Source of the DNA: Thermohalobaculum sp039805905
Lineage (GTDB): Bacteria; Pseudomonadota; Alphaproteobacteria; Rhodobacterales; Rhodobacteraceae
DNA: 64,000 nt
Direction of reading: 5' to 3'
Assembly: GCA_039805905.1 (NCBI GenBank)
Contig: JBDIVM010000010.1
Location: forward strand, 1-64,000
The notes beneath the pieces are model-generated. The model had not been told where the DNA came from. It made no database searches and was given only the letters and a program-made list of their open reading frames with translations. The translations under genes were made by a program, and so were the position numbers. Shown here piece after piece: positions 56,562-64,000 of the stretch. How positions within the stretch are numbered: position 1 is the first letter of the stretch; the number at the start of each line of letters is the position of its first letter.

Positions 56562-57221
56562 TCAGAACCCGATCAGGCCGGCTCCGAAGGCGCAGAATCC
56601 GCCGGCCGCGACCGACCCGGCGCAGATCCCGGCCATCAGGACGCCCATCATGATCTTCTGGGAGAGCGGAACCTCCTCCCATGTCATGTCGGGGCCGTTG
56701 CGGTTGACGAAGCAGGGCGCGGCCTCGGTCTGGCCGAGCGGCGCGGCGTCGACCTCGGCCGGCTCTGCCCCGGCGCGCCCGGCCAGCTCCGCGATATCGC
56801 CCGCCGGCGCCGGCTGCACCCGCGCCAGGGCCACGAAGTACTCGGTTTCCACGATATTGGCCCGGAAGACGCCGAGGGCGCGGGCGGACGCCGCCGGGTC
56901 GACCTCGAAGGCGAGACCGCGGCACAGCAGCTGCCCGATCCGGACAACGCGGTAGCTGCCCGGCATCAGCTCCGCCTCGGCGAACCCGCCATTCCGGAAG
57001 GGTGCGGCGACGGGCGTCTCGTCGCCCTGGCGCAGGAACTCGATCTGGCCGGTGCCGGCCTCATCGAGCACGATTGCGGTCCTGCCGGCCAGATCGAGGC
57101 GCAGGGACACGGGCTGCGGCGTCTCCGGTGCCGGTCCGTCCGGCGTGGCGGATGTGGTGGCGCAGGCGGCCACGAGCAGCGGCAGGGCCGCCGCGGCGGC
57201 AAGGGTCGGAGCGAGTCGCAT
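56562..57221 (-). CDS. Hypothetical lipoprotein
   Basis: A 219-residue protein with a lipoprotein signal (AAAAALPLLVAAC; lipobox V-A-A-C). The middle looks beta-rich and carries a DUF2846-like pattern (GQIEFLRQGDETPVA; ELMPGSYRVVRIG). A C-terminal hydrophobic Gly/Ala/Cys segment (MGVLMAGICAGSVAAGGFCA) could insert in a membrane. It is divergent from the FAD oxidoreductase and convergent with the decayed region. Confidence 0.65.
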   Translation of the reverse strand: MRLAPTLAAAAALPLLVAACATTSATPDGPAPETPQPVSLRLDLAGRTAIVLDEAGTGQIEFLRQGDETPVAAPFRNGGFAEAELMPGSYRVVRIGQLLCRGLAFEVDPAASARALGVFRANIVETEYFVALARVQPAPAGDIAELAGRAGAEPAEVDAAPLGQTEAAPCFVNRNGPDMTWEEVPLSQKIMMGVLMAGICAGSVAAGGFCAFGAGLIGF

Positions 57222-57326
57222 CCGCCCAATCTAGCGCGGATCCCGCGCCTCCGCGACGGGGTCACGTATTGACATCGGGCCGAGATCCGCGGCCCCATAT
57301 GCGGATCCGGGCATGGAGGAGGGATC

Positions 57327-58634
57327 ATGGGGCGCACTGCGGACGCGATCATCATCGGTGCCGGCGTGATCGGCGCCGCCACGGCCTTCGAGCTGGCGAA
57401 GCTCGGCTGGAAGACGCTGAGCGTCGATCGCAACAGCATGGCCGGCCACGGCTCGACCGCCGGCTCCTGCGCCATCATCCGGATGCATTACTCGACGCTG
57501 GATGGCACCGCCTTCGCCTGGGAGGGCTATCACTACTGGCGCGACTGGGCCGGCTACCTCGGGGCGCGCGACCCGAACGGGCTGGCCGAGTTCCGCGAGA
57601 CCGGCTGTCTGGTGATGCAGACCGCGCAGAACGGCCGGCTCGCCCGGCACATCGAGAACAGCCGGATCCTCGGCATCCCCTTCGAGGAGTGGGACGCCGC
57701 CCGCATCCGGGCGCGGCTGCCGGTCTACGATCTCCGGCGCTTCCACCCGGCCCGCCGGCTCGACGACCCGACCTTCGGCGAGCCGACCGGGGGCGAGCTC
57801 GACGGGGCGGTGCTGTGGCCGAACGGCGGCTATGTGAACGACCCGGCGCTCTCGGCCCAGAACCTGGCCCATGCGGCGCAGGCGAAGGGGGCGGCGTTCC
57901 GGCTCGGCGCGACGGTGACGGCGATCCTGCAGCAGGGCGGGCGGGTCAGCGGCGTCCGCCTGGCCGATGGCGAGGAACTGCATGCGCCGGTCGTCATCAA
58001 TGTCGGCGGCCCGGCCTCGGCGCGGATCAACGCCATGGCCGGCGTGCTCGGCGACATGACCATCACCACAAGGCCGCTGAAGCAGGAGGTGGTGCATGTC
58101 CCCTCCCCGCCGGGCTTCGATTTCGAGCGCGACGGGCTGATCGTCTCGGACAGCGACATCGCCTGCTACTGCCGGCCGGAGCGGGGCAACCATATCCTGA
58201 TCGGCTCGGAGGACCCGCCCTGCGACCCGCTGCCCTTCGTCGCGGACGACGCGCACTGGGACCGCAGCTTCACCGAACAGTGGCGCATCCAGGCCCTGCG
58301 TTACGCGCAGCGGGTGCCGAGCATCGGCATCCCCTCGCGGATGCAAGGCGTGGTCGACCTCTACGACGCGTCCGACGACTGGATCCCGGTCTACGACAAG
58401 TCGATGCTGCCCGGCTTCTACATGGCCTGCGGCACCAGCGGCAACCAGTACAAGAATGCCCCGATCGCGGGAAAGCTGATGGCGGCGCTGGTCGAATACT
58501 GCGAGGCCGGCCACGACCACGACGCCCGCCCGCTGCGGTTCCGCCTGCCCCATACCGGCCGCGAGATCGACGCCGGCTTCTACTCGCGCCGTCGCGAGAT
58601 CAACCGGGACTCGAGCTTCTCGGTGCTGGGGTAG
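57327..58634 (+). CDS. FAD-dependent oxidoreductase (DAO family)
   Basis: A 435-residue flavoprotein with the FAD-binding start DAIIIGAGVIGAATAFELAK and C-terminal DAO-fold segment YMACGTSGNQYKNAPIAGKL. Relatives include sarcosine oxidase beta and other amine-oxidising flavoproteins. The start at 57327 follows GGAGGGATC. The substrate is unknown; a second DAO-type enzyme follows 400 bases downstream. Confidence 0.85.
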   Translation: MGRTADAIIIGAGVIGAATAFELAKLGWKTLSVDRNSMAGHGSTAGSCAIIRMHYSTLDGTAFAWEGYHYWRDWAGYLGARDPNGLAEFRETGCLVMQTAQNGRLARHIENSRILGIPFEEWDAARIRARLPVYDLRRFHPARRLDDPTFGEPTGGELDGAVLWPNGGYVNDPALSAQNLAHAAQAKGAAFRLGATVTAILQQGGRVSGVRLADGEELHAPVVINVGGPASARINAMAGVLGDMTITTRPLKQEVVHVPSPPGFDFERDGLIVSDSDIACYCRPERGNHILIGSEDPPCDPLPFVADDAHWDRSFTEQWRIQALRYAQRVPSIGIPSRMQGVVDLYDASDDWIPVYDKSMLPGFYMACGTSGNQYKNAPIAGKLMAALVEYCEAGHDHDARPLRFRLPHTGREIDAGFYSRRREINRDSSFSVLG

Positions 58635-59032
58635 GAGCGGCGCACGGACCGGGCCAGGGCGAGGTCGGGATGCTCCGCATCCGCAATCCGCCCGTGATCC
58701 CCGCTCAGGCAGGGATCTTCCTGAGGCTTGAGGTAAAGAGAACGGTTGGGACAGAGCACCCGGCCTACGTGCCAAAGCGTAGGAAGATCGAGTTTCGCTC
58801 CAAAGGGACCCCGGTCACCGTCATCACGCTCCCAGCCTCCGACAATGACGGCCGAGCCAGCGGCGAGGGATGCGTTGGGGGCAGAGGTGGTCCTGCTTTC
58901 TGGGCCGTTTTGGCGGCAGGATAAGCTGGATCGCCTGTTGGTTCACGCCGCCACCGCCAGATTCCCGTTGACGCCGGGCCCCGTCATCGGCTCCGCTCGG
59001 GCGCGAATCCCAACCTGTCCCCGGAGCCCCGC
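58635..59032. other. Intergenic region with decayed palindromic repeats
   Basis: About 400 bases without a convincing gene. Two stretches (58691-58717 and about 58815-58850) resemble decayed palindromic repeats. The base composition is slightly more AT-rich than the flanking genes. Confidence 0.5.
58691..58717. repeat. Remnant of a dispersed palindromic repeat
   Basis: CCCGTGATCCCCGCTCAGGCAGGGATC has inverted arms GATCCC/GGGATC and would translate as PVIPAQAG, the hallmark of widespread proteobacterial palindromic repeats. A possible partner half at about 58815-58850 reads ACCGTCATCACGCTCCC...GACAATGACGG. Confidence 0.5.
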
Positions 59033-61450
59033 ATGAAATCCCATACCCGCGTCCTGGTCATCGGCGGCGGCGTCGTCGGCTGTTCGGTGCTCTACCACCT
59101 GACCAAGCTCGGCTGGTCCGACGTGATGCTGGTCGAGCGCTCCGAGCTGACCTCCGGCTCCACCTGGCACGCGGCCGGGGGCTTCCACACGCTGAACGCC
59201 GACACCAACATGGCGGCGCTGCAGGGCTACACGATCCGGCTCTACCGCGAACTGGAGAGCCTCACCGGCATGTCCTGCGGGCTCCACCATGTGGGCGGGA
59301 TCACGCTGGCGACCACGCCGGACCGGATGGATTTCCTCAAGGCCGAGCGGGCCAAGCACCGCTACATGGGTCTCGACACCGAGATCATCGGCCCGGACGA
59401 GATCCGCAAGCTCTCGCCGATCACCAACACCGAGGGCGTGCTGGCGGCGCTCTACGACCCGCTCGACGGCCATCTCGACCCCTCGGGCACCACCCACGCC
59501 TATGCCCGGGCGGCGCGCAATGCCGGGGCCGAGATCGTGCTCCGGTGCCCGGTGATCGAGACCAACCCGCGCCCGGACGGGTCGTGGGAGGTGGTGACGA
59601 AGGACGGCACCATCGTCGCCGAGCACGTGGTCAATGCCGGCGGACTCTGGGCCCGCGAGGTCGGCGCGCTCGCTGGCGTCTACCTGCCGCTCCATCCGGT
59701 CGAGCACCAGTACCTGGTGACCGAGGAGACGCCCGAGGTCTACAACCATCCGACCGAGCTGCCCCACGTGATGGACCCGGAGGGCGAGTCCTACCTGCGC
59801 CAGGAGGGGCGCGGCCTCGTGATCGGCTTCTATGAGCAGGACATGGACCTCTGGGGCGTCGATGGCACACCGCCGGACTTCGGGCACGAACTGCTCGAGA
59901 ACAAGCTCGACCGGATCTCGGACGCGGTCGAGTTCGCCTACCGCCGCTTCCCGGTGCTGCAGCGGGCCGGGATCAAGCGCGTCATCAACGGCCCCTTCAC
60001 CTTCGCCCCCGACGGCAATCCGCTGATCGGCCCGGTGCCGGGCCTCAGGAACTACTGGACCGCCTGCGGCGTGATGGCGGGCTTCAGCCAGGGTGGCGGC
60101 GTCGGCCTCAGCCTCGCCCAGTGGATGGTCGAAGGCGAGCCCGAGCGCGACGTCTTTGCCGCCGATGTCGCCCGCTTCGGCGACTGGGTGACGCCGGGAT
60201 ATACCCGCGCCAGGGTGCGCGAGAACTACCAGCGCCGCTTCTCGATCAACTATCCGAACGAGGAGCTCCCCGCAGCGAGGCCGTTCCGAACCACGCCCGC
60301 CTACGGCATCTGGAAGGCTGAGCGCGCGGTGTTCGGGGCAGGCTACGGCATGGATCATGTTAACTATTTCGCGCCCGAGGGCGAGCCGCTTTACGAGACG
60401 CCCTCCTTCCGCCGCTCGAACGCATTTGCGGCGATCGGCGCCGAGTGCCGGGCGGTGCGCGAGGCGGTCGGGATCAACGAGATCCACAATTTCGGCAAGT
60501 ACCGGGTCAGCGGCCCCGGCGCCCATGCCTGGCTCGACTGGATCATGGCCGGCCGGCTGCCGAAGCCGGGGCGGGTCAGCCTGACCCCGATGCTCAGCCC
60601 CTCGGGCCGGCTGCTCGGCGACTTCACGGTGACGGCTCTGGCCGATGGGAACTACCAGCTCACCGCATCCTTCGGCGCCCAGGCCTTCCACATGCGCTGG
60701 TTCCAGCGCCATCTGCCCGAGACCGGAGTGCATGTGGAGAACGTCTCAACGCGCCGGCTCGGCTTCCAGATCGCCGGGCGGCACGCGCGCGAGCTCCTGG
60801 GACGGGTGGCGAAGGGCGAGGTCTCGAACGCCGCCCTGCCCTTCATGTCGGCGCGGGAGATGGACATCGGCATCTGCCGGGCGCTGGTGCAGCGGGTGAG
60901 CTACACCGGCGATCTCGGCTACGAGATCTATGTCGACGCCGAGGACCAGGTCGCGCTCTACGGCATCCTGGCCGAGGCCGGGACGGGTCTCGGGCTGCGC
61001 CCCTTCGGGATGCGGGCGATGATGAGTCTCAGGCTGGAGAAGTTCTTCGGCTCGTGGCTGCGCGAGTTCAAGCCGGAATACATGCCCGCCGAGACCGGCA
61101 TGGACCGCTTCGTCGCCTACAACAAGCCGGCGGAGTTCATCGGCAAGGCCGCGGCGGCGAGAGAAAAGGCCGAGGGGCCGAAGCGCCGGCTCTCTGCCTT
61201 CGTGGTGGATGCCCGGGACGCCGACGTGGTGGCCTACGAGCCGATCTGGCACGGAGAGGAGGTGGCAGGATTCTGCACCTCGGGCGGCTTCGCCCACTAC
61301 GTGCGGAAGTCTGTGGCGCTGGGCTTCCTGCCGACCGGGCTCGCCACCGAGGGGCGCGAGGTCGAGATCGAGATCCTGGGCGAACGCCGCCCGGCCCGGC
61401 TGGTCACGACGCCGCTGTTCGATGCGGACGGGGCCAGGATGCGGGGGTAG
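59033..61450 (+). CDS. Dimethylglycine dehydrogenase-like flavoprotein with GcvT domains
   Basis: An 805-residue two-part enzyme. The N-terminal DAO domain has the FAD motif VLVIGGGVVGCSVLYHL and the flavin-attachment-like ELTSGSTWHAAGGFH. From about 430 follows a GcvT aminomethyltransferase-like domain (VGINEIHNFGKYRVSGPGA; YTGDLGYEIYV) with C-terminal barrel. Such proteins oxidise N-methyl groups and pass them to tetrahydrofolate, donating electrons to ETF, which is encoded in this window. Sarcosine- or DMSP-related substrates are alternatives. Confidence 0.85.
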   Translation: MKSHTRVLVIGGGVVGCSVLYHLTKLGWSDVMLVERSELTSGSTWHAAGGFHTLNADTNMAALQGYTIRLYRELESLTGMSCGLHHVGGITLATTPDRMDFLKAERAKHRYMGLDTEIIGPDEIRKLSPITNTEGVLAALYDPLDGHLDPSGTTHAYARAARNAGAEIVLRCPVIETNPRPDGSWEVVTKDGTIVAEHVVNAGGLWAREVGALAGVYLPLHPVEHQYLVTEETPEVYNHPTELPHVMDPEGESYLRQEGRGLVIGFYEQDMDLWGVDGTPPDFGHELLENKLDRISDAVEFAYRRFPVLQRAGIKRVINGPFTFAPDGNPLIGPVPGLRNYWTACGVMAGFSQGGGVGLSLAQWMVEGEPERDVFAADVARFGDWVTPGYTRARVRENYQRRFSINYPNEELPAARPFRTTPAYGIWKAERAVFGAGYGMDHVNYFAPEGEPLYETPSFRRSNAFAAIGAECRAVREAVGINEIHNFGKYRVSGPGAHAWLDWIMAGRLPKPGRVSLTPMLSPSGRLLGDFTVTALADGNYQLTASFGAQAFHMRWFQRHLPETGVHVENVSTRRLGFQIAGRHARELLGRVAKGEVSNAALPFMSAREMDIGICRALVQRVSYTGDLGYEIYVDAEDQVALYGILAEAGTGLGLRPFGMRAMMSLRLEKFFGSWLREFKPEYMPAETGMDRFVAYNKPAEFIGKAAAAREKAEGPKRRLSAFVVDARDADVVAYEPIWHGEEVAGFCTSGGFAHYVRKSVALGFLPTGLATEGREVEIEILGERRPARLVTTPLFDADGARMRG

Positions 61451-61465
61451 GTCGCCGCCCCCCGG

Positions 61466-62089
61466 TCACGTCTTGCCGGAGACCCGGTCCCAGAACTCGC
61501 CGCGGTCATTGCTGCGCGGGAACGGGGCGTCGGGAACCGCCACGCCCAGGAAGGCGCAGAGCGGCCCCCAGCCCTCCTTCACCTGGTAGACCAGCAGCTG
61601 CCTGGCCGGGATCGCTGCCCTGACCGCCTCGGCATGGGCCTCGAACCGCTGCTTCAGGGCCGCGGCGTCGAGCCCCAGGGGAAACCCGGTCCTGGCGATC
61701 ACGCCCGTCCCCATGGCGAACCAATCCTGCATCTCGGCCGGGACTTTCTCGGCGGCCGAGATCAGCTTGTAGATCGTCGCCGAGAAGCTTTCGACCCAGC
61801 TCTCCGGGCTGCGGGTGGTCAGGATGAACCTGGCTTCCGGGTAGGCGGTGTGCAGCTCGCGGAAGAACCCGGCGCTCGGCCAGTCGACGGCACTCGCATA
61901 GCCCCGGAAGATGCCCTTCCAGTCCGGTCGGCCTTGCGTCGCCGCCGCCCACAGCGGCACCTGGACAGGCTGGTTCAGCAACACCTCCTCCATGTGGTGG
62001 CATGGCCCGAACCCGAGCTGGTTGAGGGCGAGCTTCAGCGAGTAGGTTCCGGTCCGGCCGACGCCCGCCCCGATTACTCTGAGTGTCAT
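61466..62089 (-). CDS. Sulfotransferase-like P-loop protein
   Basis: A 207-residue protein of the Sulfotransfer_4-like group. The 5'-phosphosulfate loop is GAGVGRTGTYSLKLAL, followed by FGPCHHMEEV and a PAPS-contact-like TTRSPESWVES. I chose the ATG at 62089 after GAGG. A PAPS-dependent activity is likely; the acceptor is unknown. It is convergent with the dimethylglycine dehydrogenase-like gene. Confidence 0.8.
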   Translation of the reverse strand: MTLRVIGAGVGRTGTYSLKLALNQLGFGPCHHMEEVLLNQPVQVPLWAAATQGRPDWKGIFRGYASAVDWPSAGFFRELHTAYPEARFILTTRSPESWVESFSATIYKLISAAEKVPAEMQDWFAMGTGVIARTGFPLGLDAAALKQRFEAHAEAVRAAIPARQLLVYQVKEGWGPLCAFLGVAVPDAPFPRSNDRGEFWDRVSGKT

Positions 62090-62160
62090 CCGCAACCTCG
62101 CATGGACCGCGCCAGGCGCCGCTTTGGCGCTGCATGCGGAGTGATAACACCGGGGTGCGG

Positions 62161-62189
62161 GCGCGGCAAAGCCGATTTTTTTGCCGCGT
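62161..62189 (-). terminator. Hairpin after the EamA transporter gene
   Basis: A 10-base stem (62161-62170 with 62180-62189) around a T-rich loop sits at the 3' end of the EamA gene, ahead of the sulfotransferase-like gene. Confidence 0.45.
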
Positions 62190-63082
62190 CAGCCACGCCT
62201 CGGCTTCCGGTTCACCAGCACGATCCCCGTGCCGACCATCGCGAGCGAGACGAGGATCACGGCCGTGATCCGCTCGTCGAGGATGAGCCAGCCGAAGAGC
62301 ACGCCGGAAAGGGGCGTCAGGAACCCGAAGGACGCCATGTCCGAGGCCGGGTAGTGCTTGAGGATCCAGAACCAGGTCAGGAACCCGATCGAGACGACGA
62401 AAACCACCTGGAAGCCGAACATGGCCCAGAGTTCCGGCGTCATGCCCCGGATCGCGGGGCCGAAGAGCGGTGCCGCCCCGACCAGCAGCACCGCCGAGAC
62501 CGCGGTCTGGTAGAGCAGCTGCTGTTCGGGCGCGGCCCGCGCAAGGCGCGTCATCCGCGCGAGATAGGCGATCCCGGCCCAGAACATGGCGCCGGTCAGC
62601 GCCATCAGGTCGCCGATCAGCGCCCAGTCCGTCGCCGGGTGATCGTTGCGCCCGAGCGCCAGCGCGACGCCACCGACCGCCAGCGCCAGCCCGAGCCCGC
62701 GCAGCGGCGTCAGCCGCTCGCCCGGGATCAGGAAATGCGCCCAGAGCGCGACCCAGACCGGCATGGTGTAGAACAGGATCGCGGCGCGGGCGACCGAGGT
62801 GTAGTCGAGCGCGAGGTAGAGCAGCAGGAACTCGGCCGAGAAGAAGCAGCCGCAGAGGAACCCCGGCCAGAAGGTGCCGTCGGTCAGGCTCAGCCGGCGC
62901 CGCGCGAGCAGCGCGAAGGCCAGCACCAGCGGGAAGGCGCAGGCCGAGCGCAGCCCGGCCTGGAACACCGGCCCCATGCCGGCGTTCACCAGCTTGATGA
63001 ACACCTGGCCAAGCCCCATCACCAGGGTGAAGGAGACGAGGAGCCCTGCCCCCAGGGCGTCGATCCGGTCCTTGCGCTGCAC
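62189..63082 (-). CDS. EamA/DMT family exporter
   Basis: A 297-residue protein with ten hydrophobic helices in two EamA repeats (about 10-140 and 150-290). The phrases YTSVARAAILFYTMPVWVAL and GFLTPLSGVLFGWLILDERI mark repeat ends. These transporters export amino acids and other metabolites; substrate unknown. Confidence 0.9.
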   Translation of the reverse strand: MQRKDRIDALGAGLLVSFTLVMGLGQVFIKLVNAGMGPVFQAGLRSACAFPLVLAFALLARRRLSLTDGTFWPGFLCGCFFSAEFLLLYLALDYTSVARAAILFYTMPVWVALWAHFLIPGERLTPLRGLGLALAVGGVALALGRNDHPATDWALIGDLMALTGAMFWAGIAYLARMTRLARAAPEQQLLYQTAVSAVLLVGAAPLFGPAIRGMTPELWAMFGFQVVFVVSIGFLTWFWILKHYPASDMASFGFLTPLSGVLFGWLILDERITAVILVSLAMVGTGIVLVNRKPRRG

Positions 63083-63183
63083 GAGACATCGCTCCTCGGT
63101 TGCCCGGCATCAGGGCCGGAAAGCCGGTTGCGGTCAACCGGAAACGGGACGAGCGCCGAAACGCCCCGGCCCGCGCCCGGCAG

Positions 63184-63201
63184 CCCGGCCGGCGGGCCGG
63201 G
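63184..63201 (-). terminator. Hairpin after imuB
   Basis: CCCGGCC (63184-63190), loop GGCG, GGCCGGG (63195-63201), seven bases past the imuB stop on the minus strand. Confidence 0.5.
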
Positions 63202-63207
63202 AGAGGG

Positions 63208-63999
63208 TCAGGCGAACTCGCCATGCACCCACCAGCCCGATCCGGACACCCCTCGGGGTGCCTCGGGGGTGCGGAAGAGCCAGAGGCGCGGTCCCTCCGC
63301 CGTCTCGACCCGCCAGTAGTCGCGGGCGCCGCTTCGCCAGGCGGGGTCGTCCCACCACCATTCCGGGGCGATCCGCTCGGGGCCGCTGAGGCCGGTGAGG
63401 GCGAACCGGCGGCCGCGCCAGCGCAGGTGCGGCGGGGGGAGGCCGGGCCGGGTGCCCTCGGCCGGGAGCCCGGGCGGCACCTCCATCCGCTCCGGCGGGA
63501 ACAGCAGCAGCGGCCGCGCCGGGCCGCCTGCCGGGAAGGTCTCGGGACCGGACCAGCCAGCGGCTGCCAGCGTGAAGGCGCGCTCGGGGATGTGGCTCTC
63601 GGCAGGCAGGAACCGGATCAGGTTCTCGAAACCGATCCGGTTGCCGAGGGCCGACAGGAGGTCGGCGAGCTTCCCGGCGTCGCGGTCGGGGCCGGAGGCG
63701 TGGCGCGGCTGCGACGGCCTCAGCGGCTCGACCAGGGTCGCCTCCAGCCGCAGCGCGTCGATGCCGTAGCCGGCCTCGAGCCCGGCCACCTTGCGGGCGA
63801 AGAGCGCGCGGAGCCGCGCCGGGTCGCGGCCGGGGCGGGCGAGCGCGATCTCGGCATGGACGTCGGCGCTGTCGACCCGGCGCGCGGTCAGCCGCAGCGC
63901 CCGGGCGCCCATCTGCTCGTGCTCCAGCATCCGGCAGAGCCGGTCCAGCAGGCGCCCGAGCCCGGCGGTCACGTCGTCCACATGGCCGATCGGCTCGGG
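63208..63999 (-). CDS. imuB: ImuB-like Y-family polymerase relative (5' partial)
   Basis: The C-terminal 264 residues of a protein whose start is beyond the right edge. The frame reads EPIGHVDDV at the edge, then LCRMLEHEQMGARALRLTAR and IRFLPAESHIPERAF, which match the C-terminal region of ImuB, the catalytically inactive partner of DnaE2 in SOS-induced mutagenesis. The C-terminal end WWWDDPAWRSGARDYWRVET is typical. dnaE2 would be expected downstream in other genomes, but the genes at lower coordinates here are unrelated. Confidence 0.85.
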   Translation of the reverse strand, partial: PEPIGHVDDVTAGLGRLLDRLCRMLEHEQMGARALRLTARRVDSADVHAEIALARPGRDPARLRALFARKVAGLEAGYGIDALRLEATLVEPLRPSQPRHASGPDRDAGKLADLLSALGNRIGFENLIRFLPAESHIPERAFTLAAAGWSGPETFPAGGPARPLLLFPPERMEVPPGLPAEGTRPGLPPPHLRWRGRRFALTGLSGPERIAPEWWWDDPAWRSGARDYWRVETAEGPRLWLFRTPEAPRGVSGSGWWVHGEFA

Positions 64000-64000
64000 C

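Overview
This is a very GC-rich bacterial window with dense, short-spaced operons, many ATGA/GTGA overlaps and strong GC preference at third codon positions. The gene content points to an alphaproteobacterium: a small LptM-type lipoprotein between argH and lysA, a DUF4175/TIGR02302 protein beside lysA, an argH/tlpA divergent pair, etfBA near hbd and a PduO-type adenosyltransferase, and several Liv-type ABC transporters. I cannot name a species.

Region 1 (1-9.5 kb) looks like a signalling-controlled exopolysaccharide locus. It holds a LysM/solute-binding protein with a recently duplicated LysM unit, a stand-alone Hpt protein, a TPR protein ending in an outer-membrane barrel, and a 1099-residue fusion. 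The fusion has two receiver domains, each followed by a degenerate GGDEF-like domain, and then a processive family 2 glycosyltransferase. A soluble histidine kinase and a single-domain receiver follow. This is the most unusual system in the window.

Region 2 (9.5-22.8 kb) is an aerobic benzoyl-CoA (box) pathway island: boxR, then boxC-boxB-boxA, a DUF309 protein, an alpha/beta hydrolase, benzoate-CoA ligase and a five-gene Liv-type ABC transporter that probably imports benzoate. TGCA pairs, the operator motif of the BzdR/BoxR family, lie at the boxR, boxCBA and transporter promoters. boxD is not in the window.

Region 3 (22.9-42.2 kb) is mostly housekeeping: DUF4175, lysA, lptM, argH, a TlpA-like thioredoxin, YbaK, cytochrome b561 with two YceI proteins, hbd, etfAB, a lytic transglycosylase, a cobalamin adenosyltransferase, a class III aminotransferase, a BASS-like transporter and DUF2339. 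A NYN/OST-HTH gene of visibly lower GC content lies in opposite orientation between hbd and etfA.

Region 4 (42.2-51.2 kb) has a LysR regulator divergent from an acyl-CoA-dehydrogenase-fold protein that lacks the usual catalytic glutamates and resembles 3-sulfinopropanoyl-CoA desulfinase. It also has a TerC protein, a formamidase-like hydrolase and a second complete Liv-type ABC operon.

Region 5 (51.2-56.5 kb) is decayed. A CHASE2/adenylate cyclase gene is broken by a stop, a frameshift and a deletion, and runs into a frameshifted TPR/outer-membrane gene. That gene is fused in frame to about 2 kb of phage structural genes, which in turn run into a truncated secreted-protein gene.

Region 6 (56.5-64 kb) carries a lipoprotein, two FAD-dependent oxidoreductases of the DAO/dimethylglycine dehydrogenase type, a sulfotransferase-like protein, an EamA exporter and the 3' part of imuB, cut by the window edge.
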